Shown here one piece after another: positions 45,382 through 57,820 of a stretch of 64,000 nucleotides of DNA. Every line of letters begins with the position of its first letter. The stretch's first letter is position 1. A program made the translations under genes and the position numbers. The DNA is from Mercenaria mercenaria. Its lineage: Eukaryota > Mollusca > Bivalvia > Venerida > Veneridae. The DNA lies in NCBI RefSeq assembly GCF_021730395.1, contig NC_069371.1:51842001-51906000 (forward strand). The letters are read 5' to 3'. The notes below the pieces were generated by a model that worked only from the letters and a program-made list of their open reading frames with translations, was not told the DNA's origin and searched no databases.

Positions 45382-48300
45382 CTTTACCATATATTTTAAG
45401 TTTCTCTGTAAGCAAGATGGCACCAGAGTGGTTGTTAGTAAGCTGACAATTGTAATCTCCGTAATCGTTCTTCTTTACAGCTGTAATAACAAGGTGCTTT
45501 CAAGTTTAATAGTCCGTCAAAACAATTAAAGTCCAAAACAGTTCGAACATACTTCCATAACTGTAAACTTTTCACGTTTATATAAGAAATAAAAAAAAAA
45601 CAAGACGGTTTTGCTTAACCCTAAGCCTGTTGATTCTCTATTTGCAACAAATCTAAGGTAAATGTTACTGCCAAAATCAGTTTATTAAACTTGCACAAAA
45701 TAATTAAATATGGCTAGTGACTAGTAAGTTTTAACCCTGATAAAATTAATTTAATTAAAACTTGTCCATCTTTCAATTTGGACTGTACCATTAACTGTTA
45801 AAAGGGGTGCTTACCAAAAAGATACTAAGTGGCGAACAGTGCAGATCATGATCAGACTGCACGGATGTGCAGGCTGATCATGATGTACACTGGTCGCATA
45901 GGCAGAATCAGTCGTGTCCAGCATGATAAGAGTTAAAACATGGTACAATAGTCTGTTTGCAAGAATTACAAATGTTTCAATAGTTCAATGCATAGGTCAT
46001 GAAATTAATTATATGACAGATAAAATTTCACTAGTGAAATCAACAAAGGACAATCACACTGGTAAAAATGGTCACATCCTATCCTTTATGGTCATATTGT
46101 GCATCTGAGCAACTTTGAAAAGTGTATTTGGAGTTGTACACACATCAAATTTCTTCACTATGGCTTATTTTGTGAAATTAAGAAAAGGTCGTTAACCCAG
46201 AAAAACTAACCACAGAAAAAGTCCATTATTATGGTCATCTTCTCATTAAGGTTTTCCATCATTAAAACTTTCAAGCATGCTGTTCAATAGAGCAAAGAAG
46301 TATAAAATACATTTATTTTTATAGCTCGTTGAATAAAGTTTGAAGAATTTGACAATCTGACTAAAGTACTTGATCTTCTAAACGAAGATCTGAGAACGAC
46401 CCAATCACATTCGTCTTCTGTATATTTTGGATTTTATTTTCGCAAATCTATTTTTACTTGAACCAATCAGAAGACTTGTTCGAATGTCAAAGAGTAAGAA
46501 AAATTTGCAGACAATCCAGGGCTCGAACCCGGGACCTCTCGCTTACAGAGCTAGTGCCCTACCGAGTGAGCTAAACGGCTATCTGACATATTTCGACATA
46601 AAAGTTGTAGATATCAAAAATCAAGGCTTTTTAAAGCTTGCAGAATGTTGTAAGTTAGCTTTTGATTGGCTAGCGGAAGGGTCGCCAGAACGAGGCCATC
46701 AATAGCTCGTTACATCAGATCCTATGCGTAGCGTAATAGGATATGTACTTTAGTCAGATTGAAGATATTGACACTCAAGGGTTTTCTCTATATACTATAT
46801 AGCAAAACTATCAAAGGGCCATAATTGTTGTAAAATAGTCGCATCAAAAGTTCCTTCCTTAAAGGTCATGTGCACATCAAGCTTGTTAAGTTTGAAGCAA
46901 ATCAGGCTAATTGTGTGGAAGGAGTTGCACTCAAGATTTCGGGACGTACGTACGGAAAGCACTGGTCAACGCTATTTGCACCACCGCCTCCCCCACATGA
47001 AAGTGCTGATGTGTTGAGCGTGATATAATTTTAATCAGGGCCAAGTATTTTGGTTTTTTTGTCCAGCCCGCTTGCGACAGCGAAGACATTGTCGTCCAAA
47101 TGGCCGTTTGGTGTATGTGCGTGCGTGTGTGTGTGTGCGTCCTTCCGGATCTGTTTGTCCGGCCCATAACTTTGACATGCATGGAACAATCTTGTTTATA
47201 TATGGCATGAATATTTAACTTGGTGAGACGGAGTGTCACGTGCAAACCACAAGTTCTTATGTTAAAGGTCACAGGGGTCAAAGGTCATTTTAGAGCATGT
47301 CAAGGCCATAACTTTGATAAGTATGGAGCAATCTTTTTTTCTTTGGCGTACATGTTCAGCTCTATGAGACGGAGTGTCATGCGCAAACCTCGGGTCACAC
47401 GGGGTCAAAGGTCATTTTAGAGTTTCTCCAGGCTGCAACTTTTAGTCCTTTTTGACAGATGGCGGGTTCGACATGTTGCCCTTGGGCATCTAGTTTTTGT
47501 CTTTCATACCATACATTTAACCCCGTAAATGAATTTGAAATAAAAAAATCTAACCGGTGCGATTCTGTTAAGAATAATGAAACTGTATTTGAGCCGCGCC
47601 ATGAGAAAACCAACATAGTGCGTTTGCGACCAGCATGAATCCAGGCCAGCCTGTGCATCCGCTCAGTATGGTCAGGATCCATGCTGTTCGCTAACGGTTT
47701 CTTTATTTGCAATAGGCTTTGAAAGCGAACAGCATGGATCCTGACTAGATTGGTCGCAAACGCACTATGTTGGTTTTCTCATGGTGCGGCTCATTTGTAT
47801 TACTGAAAGATTCAAAGTAAGTCACTTACATTTAATAGACAGGATGGAGTAGTATCTTTGATTGTCAAACATCATTGAAACTTTTGACGGATCATAACCT
47901 TTCTCCAAAGCGCCATTGGAAGCTATTATCTTTGACACGCCGTCTTTCACGTGCACCCAGGACATTTTGTGGTCGTCAAAATAGTGATTATCCCACATGG
48001 ACCCGGTCATTGTACACAACAGACGTATACTAGCTGGATAGTTGTCTAGGAGAGCCAAAGCACCAAGTGATATAGCTGAAAAAAGATTTAATGGTGTAAA
48101 TTTAAAGTAAACCTGTACAGTTGCATTCATATTAGTCTGGTAATTTGCCATATCGTCGGCCTCATTCGAAAAGGACGGACCTGCATTTTTGCCAAAAAAA
48201 TTTAAGTCATTTTCGAAAAAAAGTGTTCCCGCGTCTTTTGCGAAGATATCGATCGCAAAGGTAAAAAATTGTCACGTGAGGAAAGGACGTATAATAAATT

Positions 48301-51300
48301 TCATTGACGTGCGAAAAAGACGTATTTGCAATGAAAACGCCATTTTGCACAAATTACGTAGTTTTAAGTGTTTGTTAAAATAAAATGCAATTATAAATGA
48401 AGTTTTTGGAGTTCTTTTAAATCATAATCATGCAGCGGAATGGTGTGGTTTTTAACGGCAGATAGGTTTTGCATAAACGTCTTTGTGACGCTGATTTTTT
48501 TTAAATTGTATACTTCTATTTGCAGATATGCTGTTTAAGAATTTCCGTTTTTGTGTCTCCTGAAATATTAGCATTTTGCAGTTACGTCCTGTTCTGCTGA
48601 GGCCGACGATATTCCCCTGATACTTAGATATATTACACTAAAGATTAGAGAATATTCACAGAAATCCTACAAAAAATCAACTTTCAACGGCGAACTTCAC
48701 CAAAAAACTTTATGTTCTTTTCTTTGAAATTGTCTTCCTAGGAAGGTGGAAATGGATGCGTTTATAGTTATAATTAAACGTTTTTACCTTTTCATTATTC
48801 GCGAGGAAGATCGCAGTTCTTCATTTGGCATGATTATTTAAGACACGGACGGACATCTGTGTAGAACCACCAACCAGTATGCCAGCTGGATGGATTTCTC
48901 ATAGGAAATAGTTTGCACCCAAATCGAGGATCGAATCCACAATGGTGATGGACAAATGATTCAAAGTCAGCGACCTAAACCATTTGGCCACAGAGGCACC
49001 TGGTTTTAAAAAAAATGTATGCTCTATACAGTTTTAGTCGCTGCTTAAATTCTGAAACCGACCTAGAGACACTCACGGCCAAGCTGATGAGTCTTCAAAC
49101 GAGTAGAGTAATCTCCCTTCATTTGACGCCATTTGTAATCAAGACATTGTTTTAAAGGGCCATTTCCCTCTCCGTCTTCTCCGTATGCAGACGGTTGCGG
49201 AATTGTACTTACAAACGAATATATTTTTGCTGCTATGTCCAAACCTCTTAATTAGCTTGCAAACTGAACTAGTAGCATAGTTTTAGAATTTGACGGATAA
49301 AATTCCAAGTATCATTTCTTTTCTTTCTTTCACAAAACCTCTAAGAACCAATATATTATATGTGCGGAACTACGTATAGAAAGAACTGCGTTCTTACGTG
49401 TAATGCTGACGGGTATTGAAGCATAGGTGATTTCGTCTCCTGTTGATTTATCTTCCAACGAACATACATATTCTCCCCCTTCATAAAATCTAGTCTTTAA
49501 TCCTGCAATTACAACAAATATTGGGTCTTTTTAAACGAATCTGCAGTAAGTAGTTTGAAATAATTTAGCTTTTCTGAGCAAGAAGCGCTCATTGAGAGTT
49601 TTTAGGTTCGTTGTACATCGTCCACAATTTCTTCAAAGAACTTTTAAACCACTACCCAAATTTCAACCCTGCATCACAGGAATGTTTCTTGGATGGCCCC
49701 TTCAAAATTCATTCAAATCAGGTCATCCAGCAGCCAAAATGAAAACAATTTTCTCCGCAGAAACTACCGGCCTGATTTTGAAATAATTTCACGGAAGTGT
49801 TGATCCGCTACCAAATTCCTTCTCATCGTTCATTTTCTTAAAAATGGAAAAATTTTAAAGTGTTGTCTGAAACCGCTGGTTCGATTTAAAAAAATGACAG
49901 CAATATTCCCTTGTGACCCTCTGTCAAATTCCTTCAAAACATTCTGTTTTATTTAAAGGCATGGCCTCCAGGAGGCCGGACTAATTTTCTCTATACGGTA
50001 TTTATTAAGTTTGAAAACATTTTCATCTCAAACCGTATGCAAAATGATTTCACAGCAATATTCCTGAAATGGCCCTCTGCAAAATCCCTTTAAATTATTA
50101 CAAATCATGGCCGTCTGGCTTATTGCCTGATGCACCCCAACCCCGCTCCCCCATACACTGAAATACACTGTCATTATCCTTTTTATTATCGTTTTTATTT
50201 AGTAGACATTTTTTCAGTCTGCTGGCTCTAATTCAAAATGATTTCACAGTGGTTTTCCTAGCGCGATCGAACCTTTGCAAAAACTGTTCAAGATAACTTA
50301 GAATTTCAGGTTAGCAGTCTAGGGTCATCAAAACACCGGATTCTTTTAATAATATCTCTTGTCAGTCCGAACGCAATTTGCAAATCAATACTGCAAAAAC
50401 AACAGAATGCTTTCGACACAATATATGTTAAAGACATGACATCACATGTAAAGCTATAGGAATACGTTTAGTTTCTCTTTGATAGTAATGCGACAGAACA
50501 TTACTTTCTTGAACATTAAAATAATGTATTTTAACCAGGTAGGCGATCATGCAAAGCATTTTTTTTGTATCTATCATAAAATATTTTCTTACCATGAATT
50601 GTTAAATTCACTGCCGAACCGTTTTGACTAACAGTTATTTCGTAGATACCAGAGTTGTCCAGCAACTTGCCACCCTTGTAAATGGCGGTCTTTATTCCGG
50701 TGGAAGCGTTGACCATTGACCATACCATATCGTTGTTTATACATGCCGCCGTGTCAAGAATCGGACATTCACATTTGAAATGAGCGGTGGCATCCTCCGG
50801 TACCTTCAGAAAGTACAATGGCGAAACCTTCAACTTCGGTTCTGTAAAAGTAGATTATTATCTCTAATTAATACACTTGCTCTCATTTCATTCGTATAAT
50901 TACTTTTTAGCTTGCTGGCGGCAAGTGGATTTGCCTTTGCGACCATCCGTGCAGTCTGATCATGATCTGCACTGTTCGCCATTCAGTCAGTATTTTTGAT
51001 AAGCACCCTTTTTAACAATTCTGTCCAAATTGAAAGATGGGAAAGTTCATTATAGAAATTTAGCAGGGTTAGGGTTAAGGTGCCTTTTCCTTTTAAAGAT
51101 GTTTCGGATTTATAAATCATAGGACATTATCTCTTGTTGCTATTTATCATCAGTTTGTGACGTTTCGGAACCGGGTCAACTGAACAGCCAACTGTCCATG
51201 ATGAACGTGCTTCGCAACAACCTTGCAGGCGTCCGCTGAGAAAGGTCCCTTCAAAGCGGCAGCGCACGTAAAAAGAGTAAAGCAAGCATATTAAACAGCT

Positions 51301-54300
51301 CACCGTGAGGACCTTATACTCCGATGAGCTAACCGTGAATGTGTGTATGAATTTAACGCGAGACAGAAAAAATACCTGCAATAGTGATGGTTGCGTTAGT
51401 CTCCGTGATAAGCCCGCTTGCGTTTCTCATTTCACAGACGATATTTCCATGATCAGATAGCGACGACGCTGAAATAAATACACATGCAGCTTTAATCTTT
51501 AAAAAGTTCATATTTCAAAGATACTTTGTCCTTCTATGAACAGATTACTGTACCACTTCGCTGCTACACATGAATGTTATCTCCTTCGTACGAATGAGAC
51601 CAATTTAGGGGCCGATCATTTGAAATTCTTAAAGAGGTTTGGGCGTAGGAGGTTAGGGACTGAAGTTTTTCTTGGAAAGGGAAGTATAATATACTTTTCT
51701 TTTTAAAATCTGAGCAAGACTTTTTCAGTGATATGGAAATCAGATATTTTTTCAACAGTTGAAGCCTCAATATTTTTTTGTAGCAAATTCAAAGTTTCAT
51801 AAAATTCCAAGCCTCCCCCACCCCTGGGTTCATTTAAAGATAATGCAAATTACATTTTCGGAGTTGGCAAGTTTTGAAAGTTTTCTTTAAACAGATATTA
51901 AGTTTTCTGAAAACTACTGGAAATATACCTTTCAGTGTTAATATATTGTGTAAGATACGGTCGCCATTATCCCTCGTCATGAAGTCGTATTTCTTCTTTA
52001 ACACGTCGTTCACTATAATACCGTCATCAACAATTTTTGTCGAAACGCCATCTTTGGTCACGTGATGTAGAACAATATGGCTACCGTTTGAAACTGAAGT
52101 GTTCTGCATGCAGTTTATGGCTATATCTACTCCAGCTTCGCCTTCGATTTTGTATGGTGACAGGGCTAAACCTTTGTCTGAAAAAAAGTATTAAGCTGTT
52201 CGATTTTTACACGATGACAGAAATTGAACCATGCGTCTGTAATCAAACCGTTGAACATATTAAAATATTAAAGGCACATGCAATCGATTATCCAAGTTTC
52301 CATGGTTTCAGATTTAATTAAACTCTTAAGGTTTTAAAGCAGCCATCTTAACATCAACAAGCGACTTACCAAACACGATGATTGGAACTGAGTGCTCGGC
52401 AATTACGTTTCTGTCAAAATCATGCAGACGACAAATGTACTCCCCATGATCGTCCGGTGTAAGACCTGAAAGAAGTTAAATCATTTGCACACTGTAAGGT
52501 TTACGTGGAATTGTGTTGTGTTCTATTCGATATATCGAAAACTATATGCAAAAGAAACATGCATGTGTTATACTGGGGAAAATGCGTTTCCTCAAACACT
52601 ATAAATAGACTGAATTTGAAGTCAGTGCCGTAGCCAGATAAAAAATTTAACCGAGGCAATCTACGGGGGTGCCCCTCCCCCCCCCCCCCCCGCAAGAATG
52701 GTTTTCCCTATGACGTCTGTGGTGCGTTCTGGGCACTCTCTAACTGTGTTACATCACAGTAAAACTCGTTCTTTTAACCCTATCTATCTCAGTTACTTTC
52801 ATATTTTAAGAAAAAATAGATATAACTTGTAAGGATAACTGGGGCTTTATCAAAATAAAATCAGAAAGCCATCAGTAAAGACATACAACAGCATGCTATT
52901 TATCAGTTTATTAGTTTATGGCTCGAGAGGGGGTTGGTATGGGAGTGAGGGCAAGGGGCAGAGGCTCTGTCCGTGTTGGGGTGTGGGACTGAGGTCAGGG
53001 GGACTGCCCCTAGAAATTTTTGAATTACAAGTATGATATGGTGGCCTCTGGTGTTTTACTATTTTTTTTTTAATTTTGAGATACTGAATGGGGCACAATC
53101 CTTCATTTTAGTGGGTCTGGGGTCACTTTTCCTAGGAAATTTTAAAATATAGATACGAAATAATAGCATATATTGCATTTTTTTTTGTCTAAATGTTGAG
53201 GTACTTTAGGGGGAACACTCTCATTTTAGGGGTTCAGGGTGCTCTTTCCCCGGAAAATTTTGAAAAACAGGTATGAAATGGTGGCTCTGGTGCATTTTTG
53301 GTCTAAATTTTAAGGTATAGAAGTGGGTATACCGCTCAGTTTAGTGTAGTTAGCGGCTCTCTTCTTGGACAATTTTAGAATATAGATACGAAATGGTGGT
53401 CTATGGTGCAATGTTTGTCTAAGTTTTGAGATACTTTAGAGGGAACCCCCTCATTTTATCTTGAAATACAGGTATGAAATGGTGGCCTCTGGTCCATTTC
53501 TTAGTCTAGATTTTAAAATATGGAGGGTTTCCCCCTCATTTTAATGGGGTCAAGAGGATATCTTCCTAAAATTTTGAAATGTAGATATGAAATTGTGGCC
53601 TATGGTGCACTGTTTGGTCTAAATTTTGAGGTACCTTAGGAGAACCCTCTCATTTTAGGGAGTCAGGAGGCTCTCGCCCTGGAAAAATTTGAAATACAGA
53701 TACAAAATGGTAGGCCTATGGTGTACTGTTTGGTCTAAATTATGAGGTACTGTGGGAGTTTCCCCCTCATTTTATAGGGTCAGGGGCTTTCTTCCTGAAA
53801 AATTCTGAAATACAGGTACGAAATGCTGGCCTATGGTGAACTGTTTGTTCTAAATTTTGGGATACTTTAGGGGGAACTCTCTCAATTTAGGTGTGTCAGG
53901 GGGCTCTCGCCCTGGAAAAATTTGAAATACAGGTATGAAATGGTGGCCTCTGGTGCATTCTTTGGGTCAAAATGTTTGAGAGGGAGTTTTCCCCTCAGTT
54001 TAGTGGGGACACGGGACTCTTTTCCTGGAAAATTGAAATAGTGGTCTCTGGTGCTTTTTTTGGGCTTAAATTTGATGATAATGATAATAAATAATTGGGT
54101 GCAATTGGTCACTTCTCAGTCAACTTGTGGGGTGGGGGTGGCACGGGCCTCCTCGGCCCGAACCTGACAAGGCTATCAATACGACTGCTAGGATTTTTGC
54201 CTAACCTTGCCTCAATAATGTCATGAGGCAAATGATATTCTGATATATTCTAATGATATTAATATACCTTTTTTGAACTTTTATAACTGAATTTTTCATC

Positions 54301-55521
54301 AGTGTGATAGGCCTACTTTTGACTCTTTCTTTTGGCTCCTCAAATTTTAACCGAGGCAACTGCCTCGGTTTGCCTCAGTGTGGCTACGGCGCTGGAAGTT
54401 CATTGTAAAACATACTTTTTATACAGGTCAAACTAACGGGCTTGATGACCCTCTGTATCAGTCTTTTAATGTATGTCCACACGCATTAAGGGAGACAAAT
54501 GGCAAAGACAATGATAATTTAAGTGAGAGAGACAACGAACAACAAAACATATGGCTTTCAATTACAGTGTCAAAAAAAAATACTTACTGGGCTTGCCAAG
54601 GACGAAGTACATTTCGGGACTACTTTTTGAGCTGTTCTTAGGTCCCTCGTTGTACACTTGTGACGAGATTACATATTGTGACTGTGTCTCCTGTTGCACG
54701 AGATCCCAGTTCAGTGACAAGTACTTCTCGCGTCCGTCACGCCCTTTTTTGCTCCACGTGATTATGTGATTTAAATAAAACATATGACCTTGACCTGCCG
54801 AACACCGGAAGAGGGCACTTGTTGTATTTCCGTTCTGTACATAAATCACGTCTGCTTTGAGTTTGATAGCTAAAAAAAGAATGTTCGTTTTATGATATAT
54901 CATACATTAAATTAAAGCTATAAAAAGACTTAGAAGTGTACAAACTATTGTTTGTAAGACTTTTTATTGATGGGCTAACGCACAAATAGTAAATGTTCAG
55001 TTTTATTTCATAAATGCCAAACATCTGACCTTGACTGTTTCTATAAATAGTTCTTTAGATGACCAAAACGAAAATGCACGTCTGCTAACTGATCAGATTT
55101 ATATCCCTCCGCAGAGTGACGACTGATCTATATTGTACCACTTGCAAGTCAGAGACTCGTGTGTCTTAGTGCTTGTCTGCAATTAATACTAAGATAATCC
55201 AGTGTAATTTTAAATAGGTTTTGTTCTATCTGAACTGATATTTTGTGAAACATTTAAGCTACACCTATGTATGACGAGTGTGATTTCAACCAAAATCAGT
55301 TATACCCCCAGTAATTAGAAAATATCTTAAAAAGACTTAATAATACCTCTGCCGCCAAAGAAGTCATGTTGATATATATATTTGATGACAGTAATAATAA
55401 TATAATAATAATGAAAGTAATAATAATGGTAATAATAATGAAATAGCATAATACCAAGTGCTTGAATTACAGCTGAACACGTCGCCAGGATAACCAAACT
55501 GCCACATAAATACGTCCTCAT
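45382..55521 (-). CDS. Signal peptide plus four Ig-like domains (3' end missing)
   Basis: Nine exons read on the minus strand: 55521-55455, 54869-54588, 52465-52370, 52177-51929, 51468-51376, 50841-50593, 49502-49398, 48075-47830 and 45480-45388 (or to 45382). Every intron is phase 1 with AG/GT borders. Exon 1 encodes MRTYLCGSLVILATCSAVIQ, a signal peptide. The other exons form four pairs, each an Ig-like domain. The long exon (246-282 bp) carries the first Cys; the short one (93-105 bp) carries the DxGxYxC-type second Cys. Cys pairs are C45/C128, C171/C243, C286/C359 and C401/C474 (for example DDHGEYICRL, NDYGDYNCQL). At least 493 residues, with N-glycosylation sequons such as NGT, NAS and NGS. 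It should be secreted or cell-surface, for adhesion or recognition; no specific family could be named. No membrane helix, anchor or stop was found. Introns contain several repeats. Confidence 0.85.
45733..45936. mobile_element. Palindromic MITE family 2, copy b
   Basis: TTAACCCTGATAAAATTAAT, AGTGGCGAACAGTGCAGATC, ATGATCAGACTGCACGGATG and GTGCAGGCTGATCATGAT show a central palindrome and match 40608-40806. Confidence 0.65.
46288..46330 (-). repeat. Short hairpin repeat, copy 4 (reverse)
   Basis: CAAAGAAGTATAAAATACAT and TTATTTTTATAGCTCGTTG are the reverse of the hairpin at 16243-16300. Confidence 0.5.
46353..46761. mobile_element. 409-bp TIR element carrying a tRNA-like segment
   Basis: Exact 17-bp terminal inverted repeats: CAATCTGACTAAAGTAC (46353-46369) and GTACTTTAGTCAGATTG (46745-46761). 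It has no protein-coding capacity. The tRNA-like segment at 46508-46585 lies near its middle. Confidence 0.75.
46508..46585 (-). other. tRNA-like sequence (probably a SINE head or relic)
   Basis: On the minus strand: A-box-like TTTAGCTCACTCGGTAGGG and B-box-like GGGTTCGAGCCC with a good T stem. The acceptor stem pairs only partly and the upper anticodon stem is mismatched. The loop TGTAAGC would give anticodon TAA, but the mismatches argue against a working tRNA gene. Confidence 0.5.
47040..47495 (+). mobile_element. Decayed hairpin-headed element (family H)
   Basis: AGCCCGCTTGCGACAGCG begins a weak hairpin, then a GTGTGTGTGTGTGCG tract and two body units (GGCCATAACTTTGA, GAGACGGAGTGTCA, GGTCAAAGGTCATTTTAGAG). 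It ends near GGGCATCTAGTTTTT. It lies in the last known Ig-gene intron. Confidence 0.5.
47589..47795. mobile_element. Palindromic MITE family 1, copy c
   Basis: GAGCCGCGCCATGAGAAAAC on the left is matched by an inverted copy ending ATGGTGCGGCTCAT. It is shorter than copies a and b, missing part of the right arm. It lies close to Ig exon 8. Confidence 0.75.
48838..49012 (-). mobile_element. tRNA-derived SINE (family 1), reverse
   Basis: On the minus strand: CCAGGTGCCTCTGTGGCCAA, then TTTAGGTCGCTGA, a B-box-like GGATTCGATCCTCG, CCATCCAGCTGGCATAC and GTGGTTCTACAC. This matches 40131-40397. It sits in the intron between Ig exons 7 and 8. Confidence 0.75.
49565..50352 (+). mobile_element. Decayed family B element in an Ig intron
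   Basis: TTAGCTTTTCTGAGC with GCGCTCATTGAGAG is a worn head of family B. GGAATGTTTCTTGGATGGCC and TTCAAAATTCATTCAAATCA match the body of 27146-27800. It ends ATATCTCTTGT. Many changes suggest an old copy. Confidence 0.6.
50906..51076. mobile_element. Palindromic MITE family 2, copy c (reverse)
   Basis: Reverse of 40608-40806 and 45733-45936: CTTGCTGGCGGCAAGTGG, GCAGTCTGATCATGATCTGC, ATAAGCACCCTTTTTAACA and AAATTTAGCAGGGTTAGGGT. Confidence 0.65.
52624..54393 (+). mobile_element. Element with inverted ends and ~116-bp tandem body
   Basis: Ends AGTGCCGTAGCCA and TGGCTACGGCGCT are inverted with one mismatch. Both ends continue with TTTAACCGAGGCAA, and the 3' end has a hairpin GAGGCAACTGCCTC. 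A poly(C) tract lies near the 5' end. The body is about ten imperfect units (ATGAAATGGTGGCCTCTGG, TTTGGTCTAAATTTTGAGG, CCCTCATTTTAGGGG). It is non-coding, in Ig-gene intron 2. The plan resembles pearl/Helentron-type elements of bivalves. Confidence 0.75.
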
Positions 55522-57640
55522 TGTTCTGGAATTCAAAAATATATTTGTACTACACAATTTGATGTACATTTAGATATGAGCAAATGTCCGTAAAATTAAA
55601 AAAAAAACATCATTAATATTTTTTATTTGTTTGCACTGTTTTTGTTTACAATTAACTAGATTTATAATTGCTAGGAAATAATATAACACAAATTGATGAA
55701 ATGTATATAAAATTACATGTAGTGAATATGATTCTCATTTCCAGTGAAAATTGCTTTTAATTCGATTGTACTATAAGCAAAATAAAAACGAGAAAAAATC
55801 ACTTATTCTTTATTCAGTAAGACATAGACATCTCACCTGTTAGTAAGTTGATCTAAATTCCAAAAATGATTTGACGTGATGTCATGTGCGTCATTAAAAC
55901 TCCAAGAATAAGCCGCACAAGTTCTTTTAAAAGGACAATACGCGTCTTACTTCTAATACGTCAATGAAAAAAGCAAAAAACACCGAACTAATAAGTTGCT
56001 GATAGAAGCAAAAGTGAACTGGTCAGTTGTCACGTGATCATTTGTCATCAGACGAATTGTCGCGACATGATCTTTGTTTCTATCTGTCAAAGTGACAATT
56101 TGCCTGTCAAAAAACATGTATTGCATTGACTTTTGTTTTAATAACCATTCATTGTAAGTAGTTATCACTTAACTTTTATGTCATGGTTTATTTTTCTGTA
56201 CACTACAAGTCATCTATGAATGACTGGCTATTTCTTGCATTTTCGACCACACATGGAGCTCTGTGGTCAATGTTGTCGGTACAAATAAAAGGTGTGTTCT
56301 TCCGCTGATATAAAATGTACTTATTGTGTAAAAGCAATGGATGTTGTCACTTTTCTCTTTCAATCTTGTAATACTTTCGTGCAAAGGGATGACCTTGCGC
56401 TTTTTATCATAGATTTTTTTAATATTTTTATATTAAATTGAAGACCTGACTTGACAAAATTTGAAATAAGACTTATTACAAACGATATGGGTACTGAAAT
56501 ATACTTAACGCTATTCTCATAATTATATAAATGTTGTTTTTCCCCCCTTTTTTGTTTGTTTTTTTTTGTTTGAAAATTGGAATAAAATTTCAAAACAATT
56601 AATCCTGTTCAATTATCACTGAATTATATTATTTATCATCTTCTCACTGTTATATCTAACTTGGTGTTTTACAGTGCCCCTAAAGTGACATCCGGCACTT
56701 ACTTGAAACATTACCGTGACTAGATCCATCAAACGGTTTTATTTCTTAAAAACGAAATTAGATTTCGTAATTACCAGATAAAGTTTCGTTATTCACGAAC
56801 ATAAAATTTCGTACTTATGAAATAGTTTTTCATAAAAACGAAAACACAACGAAAAATATATAGGCCTATATATCCTATAAATTTCAGTTAATAAGATACG
56901 AAATAAATAAGGAGTGCAATGCCTAAAATAATAGTGTCGCATGTCACTTTAGTCGTAATTCATTAATCACGACAAAAAAATCAGATTTTATTTTTCAGTT
57001 ATGGTCAAAACTGGACCGGAACGTTAAGGCGCATATAAAATAACTGCTAATTTATTTTATAAGTCCCATGGCTGATCAATGTTTTCATCTTTTTATAAAT
57101 CATTTTAATGTACATTAATGATTAACCAAACAGCTTAGTTGATTTTGCATTGTTATGACGTCAGAATTCGACTACGTCAGCATCATGGATCATTATTTTA
57201 TTGATGATTCGTCGGTGTCATGATTAATCAACACCTTATGAATTGCATATACGCATGTGATTTCCCCTTACAGAAATATAAGGGCCTCGCAACTATACCA
57301 CGACAAAAAGACCATTAACCGGAGTGGATCCAGGTAATCTAAGAAACATCTCAGTACAAATATTTGGCCTCACAGTTGTCCTAATATGTATAAAGTTGTG
57401 TTTTATTGTTTCAATATTGTTTCAAGAAATATACAGTCGAGATGGATCATTACCTTCCCCCCCCCCCCCCCCAGGTAGTTTATTTATAATACAGAGTCGA
57501 TTGAAGGGAGCCAAAACTCTTCAAAAATGACTAAAACTCTCTCTCCCCTCCCCATCCACTGCCCTACCTTCTGCTCCGCCTATGAAAGTAAATATAAGGT
57601 AATTACACCTCTTACCCTCTGGTATTAACCTACAATACAA
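55522..57640. other. Upstream flank of the Ig gene; nothing certain
   Basis: This holds the presumed promoter of the minus-strand Ig gene and AT-rich intergenic DNA. A stretch near 56740-56860 repeats TTTCGT and ACGAAA motifs in both orientations. No exon or RNA gene was supported. Confidence 0.5.
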
Positions 57641-57820
57641 CCGCAATATCATTGTACTTTTATCGACCCACAACAGTTGACTTAAATAATTAAGTGGATT
57701 GTTGTAATTCGATTCATCAATTTCATTGGATAAGACACAGCATAATTGAATATATTGAATATATAAAATCTTTGAATCTTTGAATCACGTGTGATAATAC
57801 ATTTATATCATGATTGCACA
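57641..57820 (+). other. Related unit 1 ending in a donor motif
   Basis: CTTTTATCGACCCACAAC, GGATTGTTGTAATTCGATTC and TATATCATGATTGCACA precede GTAAGTAAGT at 57821. It resembles the better-matched units at 59101 and 59541. It may be a first exon of the 60850 gene or simply a repeat. Confidence 0.35.

Noticed and set aside
46508-46585. Functional tRNA gene
   Set aside because: The anticodon stem is mismatched and the acceptor stem is only partly paired, and it sits in a mobile element.
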